Shown: positions 1 through 14,280, counted from the stretch's first letter. The stretch is DNA of 64,000 nucleotides from Demequina litoralis (GCF_030418455.1 NZ_JAUHPW010000002.1:62001-126000); one strand, 5' to 3'. The notes: a model not told the origin generated them from the sequence alone. Numbers and translations: made by a program.

Positions 1-806
1 GCGCCGCTCACGGTGAGGACGCAGGCCGCGCCGTCGGGCAGGTCGCCCTCGGGCGTGACGGTCCACGTGGTGGGGCCGCCTGCGACGGTCGCGGCCACCG
101 GCGCATCGTCGCACGCGAGGGCGAAGGCGCCCCCGGCGGCGACCGGCTCGGTGAAGGCGACCTCGATCGAGGCGGCCGCGCTCACGCCGGCGTCGCCGTC
201 GGCCGGCGTGGACGAGGCGAGGGCCGGCGGCGCGTCGACGACGGGCCCGCCGTCGCAGCTCGCGGCGTGCGCGCCGAGCCCGTCGACCGTGTTGGAGGCG
301 AAGGGCTCCCACTGCGACGCGTCGTACGCGGCCGCGCCGGCGCACACGGTGGCCGCGCGCCGCAGCGTGACGTTGGCACCCCAGCTCGGCCGCTCGCCCA
401 CGACGCCGAGGACGTCGACGACGGTGCCCGCGTGGACCAGCTGGAGCGCGTCGTCGCCGTTCCACAGGACCGAGCCGGAGGTCTGGTCCGCGAGCGCCAC
501 GACGTCGTTGGTCGTGCTCGTGTTGCCGCTCGCGAGCACGTAGACGTCGCCGGCCGCGAGCGTGCCGGTCAGCGGGATCTCCGCCGACCGCTCGGTGACG
601 CCGTTCTGGAACGTCAGCACCGCGTAGTCGGCGAGGTCGACGGCCGCGCCGGTGCCGTTGTAGATCTCGACCGCCTTGTTGTACCCGGAGCCCTCCACGT
701 ACTCGGAGAAGAACAGGTCGGGTGCGGCGGCCCCGGCTGGGGACGCCACGATGGCCGTCGCGGCGAGCGCGGCGGCCATCGTCGGGGCGATCAGGCGGCG
801 ATGCAT
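1..806 (-). CDS. Secreted nuclease-type protein with lamin-tail domain (N-terminal part, cut by window edge)
   Basis: Only the first 268 codons lie in the window. The product starts with a classical signal peptide (residues 1 to about 28, ending in Ala-Gly-Ala-Ala-Ala). A lamin-tail domain follows (about 29-150; motifs FFSEYVEG, NKAVEIYN, ADYAVLTF), then an Ig-like segment at about 180-265. This N-terminal order is typical of large extracellular nucleases of the ExeM/NucH type, which carry an endonuclease/exonuclease/phosphatase domain further on. That catalytic part is outside the window, so nuclease function is inference. The ATG at 806 is preceded by an AAGGAG ribosome site six bases upstream. 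A PHO-box-like repeat sits upstream. Confidence 0.75.
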   Translation of the reverse strand, partial: MHRRLIAPTMAAALAATAIVASPAGAAAPDLFFSEYVEGSGYNKAVEIYNGTGAAVDLADYAVLTFQNGVTERSAEIPLTGTLAAGDVYVLASGNTSTTNDVVALADQTSGSVLWNGDDALQLVHAGTVVDVLGVVGERPSWGANVTLRRAATVCAGAAAYDASQWEPFASNTVDGLGAHAASCDGGPVVDAPPALASSTPADGDAGVSAAASIEVAFTEPVAAGGAFALACDDAPVAATVAGGPTTWTVTPEGDLPDGAACVLTVSG

Positions 807-839
807 GGAGGACTCCTTCGTGTGGGGACGGACCTCTCC

Positions 840-897
840 AAACTAGGCAAACGCCCTGGTCAGAGGATTGCCGGCGCGTGAACTTCCCGTGAAACCT
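840..897 (-). promoter_or_regulatory. Candidate promoter with PHO-box-like direct repeat
   Basis: Read on the minus strand, two copies of a TTCAC core lie exactly 11 bases apart (plus-strand GTGAAC at 78-83 and GTGAAA at 89-94 of the 800s, i.e. 878-894). A TAGTTT -10-like hexamer lies at 840-845. Eleven-base repeats of this core are the form of actinobacterial PhoP boxes. No good -35 is visible, as expected for an activated promoter. The target would be the secreted nuclease-type gene. Confidence 0.45.
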
Positions 898-977
898 GGA
901 TGACCCGGACACGCTCGCGGCTCTTCCCAGCGGGGCGCCGCGCCGCTAGCGTGTGCGCATCGGCGAAGGGGCTCGTG

Positions 978-1328
978 ATGGACGACAGCTACAACGACCG
1001 CATGGCGGAGCAGGCGCGCCTCCACCACGAGCAGGTCGCCCGGATGCACCACGAGCAGGCGCGGGACGATGCGGCGCTCGCCGCGGGCGTCGCCCGCCCC
1101 TTCGCGCTGCGGCGCGGGGACGCCGGCGCGCTCGACGGCCTGCCGATCGGGGCCGCGCCGCGCGCCCTGGGCATCGTCATGGTCGTCGTATGGGCGGTCT
1201 TCGGGCTCGCCTTCATCGGGGTGTTCCTCTTCATCGCGTCCGGGATCCTGGGCACGTGGGACGCCGCGCCCGCCGGCGGCGAGACGGTGTGGATCGAGAC
1301 CGACGACGGGACCCTCGTCGCGCCGTAG
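978..1328 (+). CDS. Small single-pass membrane protein, unknown function
   Basis: A 116-residue protein. Residues 1-35 are hydrophilic and rich in His and Gln (two HHEQ motifs). Residues 65-92 form one strong membrane segment, followed by a short acidic tail of about 22 residues. The ATG at 978 is chosen because a GAAGGGG ribosome site lies six bases upstream; a longer in-frame reading from 900 has no such support. A TAGCGT -10-like hexamer precedes the leader. I do not recognise the family. It probably sits in the cell membrane, and nothing visible indicates a partner. Confidence 0.6.
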   Translation: MDDSYNDRMAEQARLHHEQVARMHHEQARDDAALAAGVARPFALRRGDAGALDGLPIGAAPRALGIVMVVVWAVFGLAFIGVFLFIASGILGTWDAAPAGGETVWIETDDGTLVAP

Positions 1329-1384
1329 CCGGGACCCGCGCGCGCTAGCGTGGCCGGAGACCCACGGCTAGCGAAGGAGCCCCC

Positions 1385-2212
1385 ATGGCGACCTGGTTCA
1401 TCACCGGCTGCTCGACCGGCATCGGCCGCGCGACGGCCGAGAAGGCGGCGGAGGCCGGGCACCGCGTTGTGGCGACCGCGCGCCGCCCCGAGACGCTCGA
1501 CGACCTCGCCGCGCGCTTCCCCGACACCGTCCTCGCGCTCCCGCTCGAGGTGCGGGACGATGCGGCGATCGAGGCGGCCTGCGAGGCCGCCGTGGCCCGC
1601 TTCGGCCACGTCGACGTGCTGGTCAACAACGCCGGCATCGGCTACTTCTCGACGATCGAGGAGTCCGACCCCGCCGACGCGCAGGAGGTGATGGACGCGA
1701 ACTTCTGGGGCGCGGCCAAGGTCACCACCGCGCTGCTGCCCCACATGCGCGAGCGCCGGTCCGGTCACGTCTTCACGGTGTCGTCCATCGCCGGCGTGCG
1801 CGGCTCGGCCGGGCTGGGCTACTACTGCGCGTCGAAGTTCGCGGTGTCGGGTTTCATGGAGGCGCTCGCCGCGGAGGTCCGTCACCTCGGGATCCGGGTG
1901 ACGCTGCTCGAGCCGGGCCCCATCCGCACGCTGTGGATCCCCAGCGGCGCCAAGAACGAGGAGATCCTGCCGGACTACGCGCCGGTGATGGAGCCGTTCT
2001 GGGACCGCATCCACGCGCTCCCGGGCAACCAGCCGGGCTCCCCGGCCGCCGCCGCGGAGGCGATGCTGCGGCTCGCCGACGAGCCCGAGCCGCCACTGCA
2101 CCTCATCTGCGGCCGCCACGCCGTCACGCAGACCCGCGCCAAGCTCGAGCGGCTCGGCGCCGAGGTCGACCGGTGGGAGGATCTCTCCCTCAGCATCGAC
2201 AGGGAGGACTGA
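1385..2212 (+). CDS. Short-chain dehydrogenase/reductase
   Basis: A 275-residue classical SDR. The nucleotide-binding glycine motif TGxxxGIG is at residues 7-14, NNAG at 81-84, the catalytic Ser at 133/134 and the catalytic Tyr147-x-x-x-Lys151. The glycine motif and following residues fit NAD(P)-dependent oxidation or reduction of an alcohol/carbonyl. The substrate cannot be told from sequence. The C-terminal extension after residue 190 resembles the SDR subgroup often annotated as oxidoreductase. An AAGGAG ribosome site precedes the ATG. It is followed after three bases by the next gene, so the two are probably co-transcribed. Confidence 0.9.
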   Translation: MATWFITGCSTGIGRATAEKAAEAGHRVVATARRPETLDDLAARFPDTVLALPLEVRDDAAIEAACEAAVARFGHVDVLVNNAGIGYFSTIEESDPADAQEVMDANFWGAAKVTTALLPHMRERRSGHVFTVSSIAGVRGSAGLGYYCASKFAVSGFMEALAAEVRHLGIRVTLLEPGPIRTLWIPSGAKNEEILPDYAPVMEPFWDRIHALPGNQPGSPAAAAEAMLRLADEPEPPLHLICGRHAVTQTRAKLERLGAEVDRWEDLSLSIDRED

Positions 2213-2215
2213 ACC

Positions 2216-2620
2216 ATGGCGGGCATCCCCGGGGGCGAGTCGCTCCACAAGCTCGTGTTCGCCGTGCTCGAGCACGGCATGCGGTCCGTCGGCACGTCCG
2301 AGGGCCTCGCGCCCGCGCTGGTCGAGGAGACCGGCACGGGCGACCGCACCATCAGGAGGTTCTCGGGCGGGGAGCTCGACGCGCTCGTCACCGCCGCACG
2401 CAAGGCCGCCGGCACCAGCACCGCCGAGCGCGTCGCGATCTGCTGGGACGGGCTGCTGACGGGCCGCGACGGCGACGAGCGCGCGATCATGGTGATCGCG
2501 CAGGAGCGGGGCCAGCAGCGCTCCCTCGTCTTCGCGCAGCGGTACACGCTCGACGGGGCCAAGGTGGCTCCCGAGGGACGGCCCGGCCTCGTCGCGGAGC
2601 GCGCCTCGGTGCTCGGCTGA
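2216..2620 (+). CDS. Conserved hypothetical protein
   Basis: A 134-residue soluble protein with no signal peptide or membrane segment. It mixes a short helical N-terminus with a beta-rich second half. I do not recognise the family. It starts three bases after the SDR stop with a GGGAGGA ribosome site seven bases ahead of the ATG, so it is the second gene of a two-gene operon and may act with that reductase. A strong hairpin ends the unit. Confidence 0.65.
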   Translation: MAGIPGGESLHKLVFAVLEHGMRSVGTSEGLAPALVEETGTGDRTIRRFSGGELDALVTAARKAAGTSTAERVAICWDGLLTGRDGDERAIMVIAQERGQQRSLVFAQRYTLDGAKVAPEGRPGLVAERASVLG

Positions 2621-2635
2621 CGCGGCGCGGGCGTG

Positions 2636-2659
2636 CCGCGGGGCCGTCAGGCCCCGCGG
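2636..2659. terminator. Bidirectional terminator hairpin with the etfA stop codon in its loop
   Basis: A perfect 10-base stem (2636-2645 with 2650-2659) closes a four-base loop, GTCA. It lies between two convergent genes. The etfA stop codon (2647-2649) falls in the loop, so one arm is coding and the other is not. There is no T-run, as is usual in very GC-rich actinobacteria. Confidence 0.7.
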
Positions 2660-3600
2660 ACCTCCTTGATCCGCGCGATCGCCTGCGGGATCACGTCGCC
2701 GAGGTCGCCCACGACGCCGAAGTCGGCGATCTCGAAGATCGGCGCGTCAGGATCGATGTTGACCGCGACGATGGTGCCGGAGGCCTGCATGCCGCCGCGG
2801 TGGTGCACCGCGCCCGAGATGCCGCACGCGACGTACAGCGCGGGCGTCACGGTGGTGCCGGTCTGGCCCACCATGTGCTCGTGCGAGATCCAGCCCTCGT
2901 CGGTGGCGTCGCGCGACGCCCCGACGGCGCCGCCGAGCAGCTCCGCGAGCTCGCGCACGAGCGTGTAGTCGCCGTTGGTGCCGCGGCCGCCGGACACCAC
3001 GACGGGCGCCTCGGCGAGCGGCACGCCCTCGGGCGCAGGCACGGGCTCGAGCGACACGACGGTCTCGCGCGTCTCGGGCAGGCTGTCGGCCACCTCGACC
3101 ACGGTGGCGGCGCCCGGAGCCTCCGCAGGCGTCGCCTGCGTGGTGTTCGGCCGGACGGCGACGATCGCCTTGTCCGTCGCGATCCGCGTGCGCACGTTCC
3201 ACGTGGCGGCGAACACGGTCTGGAGCGTCTCGACGTGGCCGTCGACCAGCTCCGCGCCGGCCGCATCGACCACGACGCCCGCGCCGGTCGCGAGCGCGAG
3301 GCGCGTCGCGATCTCCTTGTTGACGAACGTCGAGATCATGAGCACCACGTCGACGTCACCGGTGGCGTCCGCGAGCGCGGCGGCGGCCTTGGCGGGCAGG
3401 CGGGCGTCGTCGCCGACGGCGACCACCCGCACCTCCTCGGCGCCGTAGACGCCGAGGCGCGCGGCCTCGGCCGGCTCGGGGGCGTCACCGACCCACACCG
3501 CGACGGGCGTGCCGAGCGTGCGCGCGAGCGTGAGCGCCTCGAACGTGGGCTGCGTGATCGCACCCCCGCGGGCCTCGACCAGGACGGCGACCGTGCTCAT
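2647..3600 (-). CDS. etfA: Electron transfer flavoprotein, alpha subunit
   Basis: A 317-residue FAD-binding subunit of the ETF heterodimer, which takes electrons from flavin dehydrogenases and passes them to the quinone pool. The N-terminal Rossmann-like domain (1 to about 180) is followed by the conserved C-terminal FAD domain (about 195-317). Its motifs include SGGRGTNG, GASRDATDEGW, GQTGTTVTPALY, CGISGAVHH and AVNIDPDAPIF, all diagnostic for EtfA/FixB. The ATG at 3600 overlaps the etfB stop (ATGA), with a GGGAAGGGG ribosome site. No dehydrogenase or ETF-quinone oxidoreductase gene is adjacent. Confidence 0.95.
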   Translation of the reverse strand: MSTVAVLVEARGGAITQPTFEALTLARTLGTPVAVWVGDAPEPAEAARLGVYGAEEVRVVAVGDDARLPAKAAAALADATGDVDVVLMISTFVNKEIATRLALATGAGVVVDAAGAELVDGHVETLQTVFAATWNVRTRIATDKAIVAVRPNTTQATPAEAPGAATVVEVADSLPETRETVVSLEPVPAPEGVPLAEAPVVVSGGRGTNGDYTLVRELAELLGGAVGASRDATDEGWISHEHMVGQTGTTVTPALYVACGISGAVHHRGGMQASGTIVAVNIDPDAPIFEIADFGVVGDLGDVIPQAIARIKEVRGA

Positions 3601-4385
3601 GCGAGCCCCTTCCCCAGGAGGTAGTCGGCGAGGGCGACGCCGCCCTCCCCCGTGTCCGTGACCACCGTGCGGTCCTCCTTCGGAGGGCGCGGCGAGGCGT
3701 CGACGACGACGGTGCGTGCGGCGCCCGCGCCCACGGTCGCCGGATCGATCGCGAGATCCGCCAGCGTCCACGTGGTGACGGGCTTGGAGCGGGCCGCCAT
3801 GATGAGCTTGAAGTTGGGGTAGCGCGGCTTGTTGGCCTCGTCCGTGACGGACACGACGGCCGGCAGCGACGCGGACACGGTCTCGTGGGCGTCGGGCAGG
3901 TGACGCACGACCGTCGCGGTCGAACCCTCGACCGTGAGGCCCGACGCGAGCGTGAGCTGCGACCAGTCCAGCTCCGCCGCGAGCGCGGTCGGCAGCATCG
4001 ACGTGAGGCCGTCGAGCGCGGCCATGCCGGTGATGACGAGGTCGAGCGGGCTCTCCTCGTGGATCTTCTCGACGGCCGCGGCGATCACCTTCGCGGTGCC
4101 GAAGACGTCCGAGCCGGCGACGGCCGCGTCGGAGACGTGGACGGCGTGGTCGACGCCCAGCTGGAGGGCCTTGCGGACCGCCGCCACCGCATCGTCCCCG
4201 CCCACGGTGAGGGCGTAGACCTCGCCCTCGCCGGCGGCCTCCTTGAGCTGGAGGGCCGCCTCGACCGCGTTCTCGTCGAGCTCGTTCATCGTGCCATCGT
4301 CCCCGGTACGCGTCACGGCCCCCTCGGTGAAGGAGCGCTGCGACTGCAGGTCGGGGACGAACTTCACCGTCACCAGGATGCGCAT
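3597..4385 (-). CDS. etfB: Electron transfer flavoprotein, beta subunit
   Basis: A 262-residue AMP-binding beta subunit. Family motifs seen are VKFVPD near the start, NELDENAVEAAL (about 34-45), the helix around TVGGDDAVAAVRKAL, and the signature region SVTDEANKPRYPNFKLIMAARSK split over residues 177-199. It pairs with EtfA, encoded immediately downstream with a four-base overlap. No ribosome site precedes the ATG. Instead TAGGCT lies seven bases upstream, so the message is probably leaderless. Confidence 0.95.
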   Translation of the reverse strand: MRILVTVKFVPDLQSQRSFTEGAVTRTGDDGTMNELDENAVEAALQLKEAAGEGEVYALTVGGDDAVAAVRKALQLGVDHAVHVSDAAVAGSDVFGTAKVIAAAVEKIHEESPLDLVITGMAALDGLTSMLPTALAAELDWSQLTLASGLTVEGSTATVVRHLPDAHETVSASLPAVVSVTDEANKPRYPNFKLIMAARSKPVTTWTLADLAIDPATVGAGAARTVVVDASPRPPKEDRTVVTDTGEGGVALADYLLGKGLA

Positions 4386-4392
4386 GGGCCTC

Positions 4393-4398
4393 AGCCTA
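4393..4398 (-). promoter_or_regulatory. Leaderless promoter -10 element of etfBA
   Basis: TAGGCT followed by exactly seven bases and then the etfB ATG. This places the transcription start at or next to the start codon and explains the missing ribosome site. Confidence 0.6.
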
Positions 4399-4513
4399 GC
4401 GAAGCGCGTTCGGGCAAGCCCCGGGAGGTATCCGGCGCCCGCGCGCGGCCCTCATACCCGCCCGCGCATCGTCCGTGCCGGGAAGCAATCCTGGGCGCGA
4501 GAGCGTTCTCGGC

Positions 4514-4519
4514 TAAGAA
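4514..4519 (+). promoter_or_regulatory. Leaderless promoter -10 element of glgX
   Basis: TAAGAA lies seven bases ahead of the ATG at 4527. The spacing matches the other leaderless genes here and favours 4527 over the in-frame ATG at 4521, although the last base deviates from TAnnnT. Confidence 0.45.
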
Positions 4520-4526
4520 TATGGAC

Positions 4527-6680
<2,154 letters not shown>

Positions 6681-6681
6681 T

Positions 6682-6710
6682 CGCGGGGCGGTCGCCGCGA
6701 CCGCCCCGCG
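6682..6710. terminator. Bidirectional terminator between glgX and the GH53 gene
   Basis: A perfect 13-base stem (6682-6694 with 6698-6710) around a three-base loop fills the gap between two convergent genes. Confidence 0.8.
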
Positions 6711-6716
6711 CCCGGC

Positions 6717-10391
<3,675 letters not shown>

Positions 10392-10459
10392 CGGGGGGAG
10401 ACACGAACGGGGTCCGGGGCGACCCGCGCCCTGGACCCCGTCCCTGGAAGGAAGCCCGG

Positions 10460-11353
10460 TCAGCCCTTGACGGAGCCGGCCGTGAGGCCTCCCACGATGT
10501 AGCGCTGCAGCGCGAGGAACAGGGCGAGCACCGGCACCGCGGCGATCACCGTGCCCGCCGCGAACAGGCCCCAGTTGGCCGTGAGCTGCTCGGACACCCA
10601 CTGGTACATGCCGACCGCCAGCGTCCAGTTCTCCTCGGACACGAGCACGATGCGCGAGAGGATGAAGTCGCCGAACGAGCCGATGAACTGGATCAGCCCG
10701 GTCACCGCGAGGATCGGGGTGACGATCGGGATGATGAGCCGCCAGTAGATCTGCGCGTGGGTCGCGCCGTCGATCTTCGCGGCCTCGTCCATCTCCGCGG
10801 GGATCGTGTTGAAGAAGCCGTACATGAGGAACGTGTTGGCACCCAGCGCGCCACCCAGGTAGATGCTGATGAGCGCGATCTTCGAGTCCAGCCCGAGCGC
10901 GGGGACCACCTCGCCGAGCGCCAGCAGCAGCAGGAAGATCGCCATGAAGGCGAGCGTCTGCGGGAACATCTGCAGGATGAGCAGCGACGTCAGCGACGTG
11001 CGCCGGCCGTTGAAGCGGAAGCGCGAGAACGCGTACGCGGCGGCCGCGCCCATGAGCACGGCGCCGAACGCGGCCGCGAAGCAGACGATGAGGGTGTTGC
11101 CGACCCACGTCCAGTAGCTCGTCTCGCCGAGCGCCTGGTAGTTGACGAGGCTCACCGAGCTGAACAGGCCCTGGGCGCCGGACAGCGAGCCGCGCTCGTT
11201 GAGCGACGCGGACAGCACGAAGACGAGCGGGAAGGCCGCGTAGAAGAGCACGATCACCGCGACGGGGTACTTCCAGCCGACCTCGCGCCACCACCGCGAA
11301 CGGCGCGTGGGCTGGCGGCGGGCGGCCGCGGGTGCGGGGTTCTCGGTGGCCAT
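10460..11353 (-). CDS. ganQ: Galactooligosaccharide ABC importer, permease (MalG/GanQ type)
   Basis: A 297-residue inner-membrane permease with six predicted membrane segments. The conserved cytoplasmic EAA loop, EMDEAAKIDGATHAQIYWR, touches the ATPase. It belongs to the MalG family. Context assigns galactooligosaccharide rather than maltodextrin: binding protein, MalF-type partner, GH42 and GH53 surround it as in the Bacillus gan operon. ATG 11353 shares one base with the ganP stop (TGATG), so translation is coupled. No ATPase gene is in the locus, so a shared multi-sugar ATPase must be encoded elsewhere. Confidence 0.88.
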   Translation of the reverse strand: MATENPAPAAARRQPTRRSRWWREVGWKYPVAVIVLFYAAFPLVFVLSASLNERGSLSGAQGLFSSVSLVNYQALGETSYWTWVGNTLIVCFAAAFGAVLMGAAAAYAFSRFRFNGRRTSLTSLLILQMFPQTLAFMAIFLLLLALGEVVPALGLDSKIALISIYLGGALGANTFLMYGFFNTIPAEMDEAAKIDGATHAQIYWRLIIPIVTPILAVTGLIQFIGSFGDFILSRIVLVSEENWTLAVGMYQWVSEQLTANWGLFAAGTVIAAVPVLALFLALQRYIVGGLTAGSVKG

Positions 11354-12945
11354 CAGAACTCCTCCAGCTTCCTGGTCTGTCGGAACGCGAGCGCGGAGAT
11401 CACGCCCACCACCACGAACACGAAGACCGCGAGCGCGGACGCGAGCCCGAAGTCGGCACGGCCGCCCGCGACCCCGGAGATCTCGTAGATCGCGGAGATG
11501 AGGATGTCCGTGGCGCCCAGCGGGAGCGTGGTGTCGTCGAAGTTGGGCCCACCGCCGGTGAGCATGTAGATGATCGTGAAGTTGTTGAAGTTGAACGCGA
11601 AGGACGCGATCGCGAGCGGCGCGGTCGACACGAGCAGCAGCGGGAACGTGATGGAGCGAAACAGCCGCCAGCCGCTCGCGCCGTCGATCCTCGCGGCCTC
11701 CGTGGTCTCGGACGACAGCGACTGGAGCGCTCCCGTGCACACGAGGAACCAGTACGGATAGCTCAGCCACAGGTTGACGAACAGCACCGCGAAGCGCGCG
11801 AGCCAGGGATCCTGGAGCCAGCTGATGTCCGCCCCGAAGAAGAAGAACTTGTTGATGATGCCGAACTCGGGGTTGAGCATGCCGCGCCAGAGCAGCGCGG
11901 ACATGAACGCCGGGAACGCGTACGGCAGGATGAAGAGGGTGCGCAGGGTCTTCTTGCCCTTGATCCGGTCGTCGTTGAAGATCAGCGCGAAGAGCAGGCC
12001 GAGCAGGAAGCTCGTCACCACGGTGAGCAGCGCGAACGCGAAGGTCCACGCCGTCACCTTGAACAGCGGCGCGCGGATCTCCGCGTCGGTCACGGCGCGG
12101 CTGAAGTTGTCGAGGCCCACGCCCACGTACCAGCCGGTCGGGAGCGTCGAGCCGTCGTCACCGACGAACGTGCCGCGGTCGTTGGGCGAGTAGACGACGT
12201 CGGTGTCGGTGTTGGTGAGGGTATCGGCCTCGGGGTCCCAGTCGAGCGACGAGCGGTAGATCTTCGCGGTGGCGCCCTCGCGCGTCCGCAGGGACCCGTC
12301 GTCGGCCTCGTCCGAGATCGGGACGCGCAGATCGATCACGTCCTGCGCGAGCGCCTGGTCCGAGAGCAGGTCGCCGCGGGGGACGACCTCCCAGCCCGGC
12401 ACCTCGCTGGGGGCGCCGTTGTCGCCGACGGTCGCGTCCGGCGCGTCCTCGAGCGGCTGGTCCTCGGTGCCGACCCTGACGGTGCCGTCGTCGTTCACCG
12501 CGAAGCCGAGCGTGTCCCCGTCGCGCACGACGGTCAGCGGGTACGTGGGCGAGCCCTCGACCTCGGTCTCGGCCTGGATCAGCGCGGCCTCGACCGCCTG
12601 CTCCTTCGAGCCGTTGTGGCCCGCGCCGTAATTGGTGGTCGCGATGTACGCCGTGTAGGCCATCGCGAATACCTGGAACACCAGGAGGAACACGAGCCCC
12701 GGGTACAGGTACTTGAGCGGCAGCATGCGCCGCGAGAAGTAGATCACGTCGGCGAGCAGCAGGAACGCGACGAGCCCGCCGAGGACCGCCCACGCCCCGG
12801 CGTTCCAGGCCGAGAGGATCGCGGCGATCCCGAAGGCGTTGACCGCCATCATCAGCAGCAGCTTGACGACGAATCCCGCGCCGAACTGCCTGGCGTGCGA
12901 CTCACGCGGCGGCGCGGCCGTGACCTCGTCCTGTCGGGTGGACAT
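11353..12945 (-). CDS. ganP: Galactooligosaccharide ABC importer, permease (MalF/GanP type)
   Basis: A 530-residue permease. N-terminal membrane segments are followed by a large extracytoplasmic loop (about 105-270), a hallmark of MalF, MdxF and GanP. Five further membrane segments and the EAA loop SSETTEAARIDGASGWRLFR follow. The loop is thought to touch the binding protein in this family. AGAGGAGC precedes the ATG. It lies 84 bases after ganS, across a strong hairpin, and overlaps ganQ by one base. A maltodextrin role cannot be excluded from this gene alone; the flanking GH42 and GH53 genes decide. Confidence 0.88.
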   Translation of the reverse strand: MSTRQDEVTAAPPRESHARQFGAGFVVKLLLMMAVNAFGIAAILSAWNAGAWAVLGGLVAFLLLADVIYFSRRMLPLKYLYPGLVFLLVFQVFAMAYTAYIATTNYGAGHNGSKEQAVEAALIQAETEVEGSPTYPLTVVRDGDTLGFAVNDDGTVRVGTEDQPLEDAPDATVGDNGAPSEVPGWEVVPRGDLLSDQALAQDVIDLRVPISDEADDGSLRTREGATAKIYRSSLDWDPEADTLTNTDTDVVYSPNDRGTFVGDDGSTLPTGWYVGVGLDNFSRAVTDAEIRAPLFKVTAWTFAFALLTVVTSFLLGLLFALIFNDDRIKGKKTLRTLFILPYAFPAFMSALLWRGMLNPEFGIINKFFFFGADISWLQDPWLARFAVLFVNLWLSYPYWFLVCTGALQSLSSETTEAARIDGASGWRLFRSITFPLLLVSTAPLAIASFAFNFNNFTIIYMLTGGGPNFDDTTLPLGATDILISAIYEISGVAGGRADFGLASALAVFVFVVVGVISALAFRQTRKLEEF

Positions 12946-12987
12946 CCGTGCTCCTCTGTTCTCGCGTCACTGCAAGGGGGGTGGGGA

Positions 12988-13021
12988 GCCGGTGGGGCGG
13001 GGCATGGCCCGCCCCACCGGC
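12988..13021 (-). terminator. Intra-operon hairpin between ganS and ganP
   Basis: A perfect 14-base GC-rich stem (12988-13001 with 13008-13021) with a six-base loop. It lies just after the binding-protein gene and before the permease genes. Such hairpins commonly stabilise the upstream message or terminate part of the transcripts, keeping binding protein in excess over permease. Confidence 0.7.
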
Positions 13022-13029
13022 GGGGATCG

Positions 13030-14280
13030 TTAGGAGATCGCCTTCTCGAGGTCGGTGACGAACGCGTTCCAGGTCTTCACCGGGTCCGCACCGTTGATGA
13101 TCTTGGACTCGGCCGCGTTCCAGCGGCTCCAGACCTCGCCCATCTCGGGGATCGACGGCAGGAGCACGCCCTGCGCCGCGGCGTCGACGAAGCCCTGGAG
13201 CCACGGCTTGTCGTCGGAGCCCACGCCCTCGAACACGGGGATGCGCGGGTCGAGGTCGTACAGCGTCTGCTGGGCCTCCTGCGTCGCCATGTAGTTCGTG
13301 AGGAACTCGTTGGCGAGCAGCGTGTTCTCGGACTGCGAGGACACGTAGAAGCCCTGCACGCCCACGAACGGCGCGGCCTGCTCGTCGCCCGCACCCGGCA
13401 CCGGGTAGACCTGCATGTCGAGGCCGTCGAAGCCGCCGATCGTCATGGCCCACGGGCCGGTGATGATGTACGGCGACTTGCCGGAGGCGAACAGCTCGTA
13501 CGCGGTCTCGTTGTCGAGGTTCGCCGACACGTTGCCCGCCTCGGCCTGCTCGGACAGCCAGGTCGCGAAGGCCTCGCCGTTCTCGCCGCCCATCGCGACC
13601 TCGGGGATGAACGCGCCGGTGTCGTCCTGAGCGAAGACCGGGGCACCGAAGGAGGTCTGCACCGGGTAGAGGTGGTAGGCGTCGCCGTCACCCATGGAGG
13701 TGGTGAAGACCACGGGCCGGTTGGCGCCGGACTCCTCGCCCATGGCGATCATGTCGTCCCACGTCGCGGGCGCCTCGTCGGCGACGAGGTCCATGTTCGC
13801 GATGAGGGCGATCGCCTCGGAGAAGAACGGCACGCCGTAGAGCTGGCCGTCGAGCGTGAGCGCGTCGAGCGCGACCTGCTCGAACGAGCCGGCCTTGTCG
13901 CCGAGGTCGACCGTGTTGACCACGCCGGCCTCGACCAGCTCGCCCAGCCAGTCGTTGGCGCCGATGGTGATGTCGGGACCCTTGCCCGTGGGGACCTGGG
14001 CGAGGAAGTCGGTCCGGATGTCCTCGAAGTTCTTCTGCACGAGCTCGACGGTCGCGCCCGTGTCGGTCTCGAACTGCTCGGCGGCGGCCTCGACCGCCGG
14101 CTTGCGGTTCTCGTCGACCCAGACGGTCAGGGTGAGGCCGGTCGCGTCGATGGCCGCCTCGCTCTCCGACGCGGCCGGCGCGGCCGAGCTCGGGGTCTCC
14201 TCGGTCGTGCCCGACGAGCACGCGGCGAGGAGTGCGACAGACGTCGCCACAACGGCGACCTTGCCGATGGTGTTACGCAT
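13030..14280 (-). CDS. ganS: Galactooligosaccharide-binding lipoprotein of ABC importer
   Basis: A 416-residue extracellular solute-binding protein, family 1 (MalE-like). Lipoprotein signal with lipobox LLAACSS, modified at Cys21. A Ser/Ala/Glu-rich linker runs to about 45, then the two-lobe binding fold with the family motif FASGKSPYIITGPWA. It would be anchored outside the membrane and deliver oligosaccharides to GanP/GanQ. GGAAGGAA precedes the ATG. A TAACCT -10-like hexamer is at 14342-14347, and a near-palindrome GAGATCGCGTCTC at 14323-14335 lies where an operator could act. Specificity for galactan fragments is inferred from neighbours. Confidence 0.88.
   Translation of the reverse strand: MRNTIGKVAVVATSVALLAACSSGTTEETPSSAAPAASESEAAIDATGLTLTVWVDENRKPAVEAAAEQFETDTGATVELVQKNFEDIRTDFLAQVPTGKGPDITIGANDWLGELVEAGVVNTVDLGDKAGSFEQVALDALTLDGQLYGVPFFSEAIALIANMDLVADEAPATWDDMIAMGEESGANRPVVFTTSMGDGDAYHLYPVQTSFGAPVFAQDDTGAFIPEVAMGGENGEAFATWLSEQAEAGNVSANLDNETAYELFASGKSPYIITGPWAMTIGGFDGLDMQVYPVPGAGDEQAAPFVGVQGFYVSSQSENTLLANEFLTNYMATQEAQQTLYDLDPRIPVFEGVGSDDKPWLQGFVDAAAQGVLLPSIPEMGEVWSRWNAAESKIINGADPVKTWNAFVTDLEKAIS

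Noticed and set aside
11354-12049. In-frame extension of ganQ into ganP
   Set aside because: It covers a wrong frame of ganP. The true ATG at 11353 forms a TGATG overlap and begins a normal MalG-type protein.
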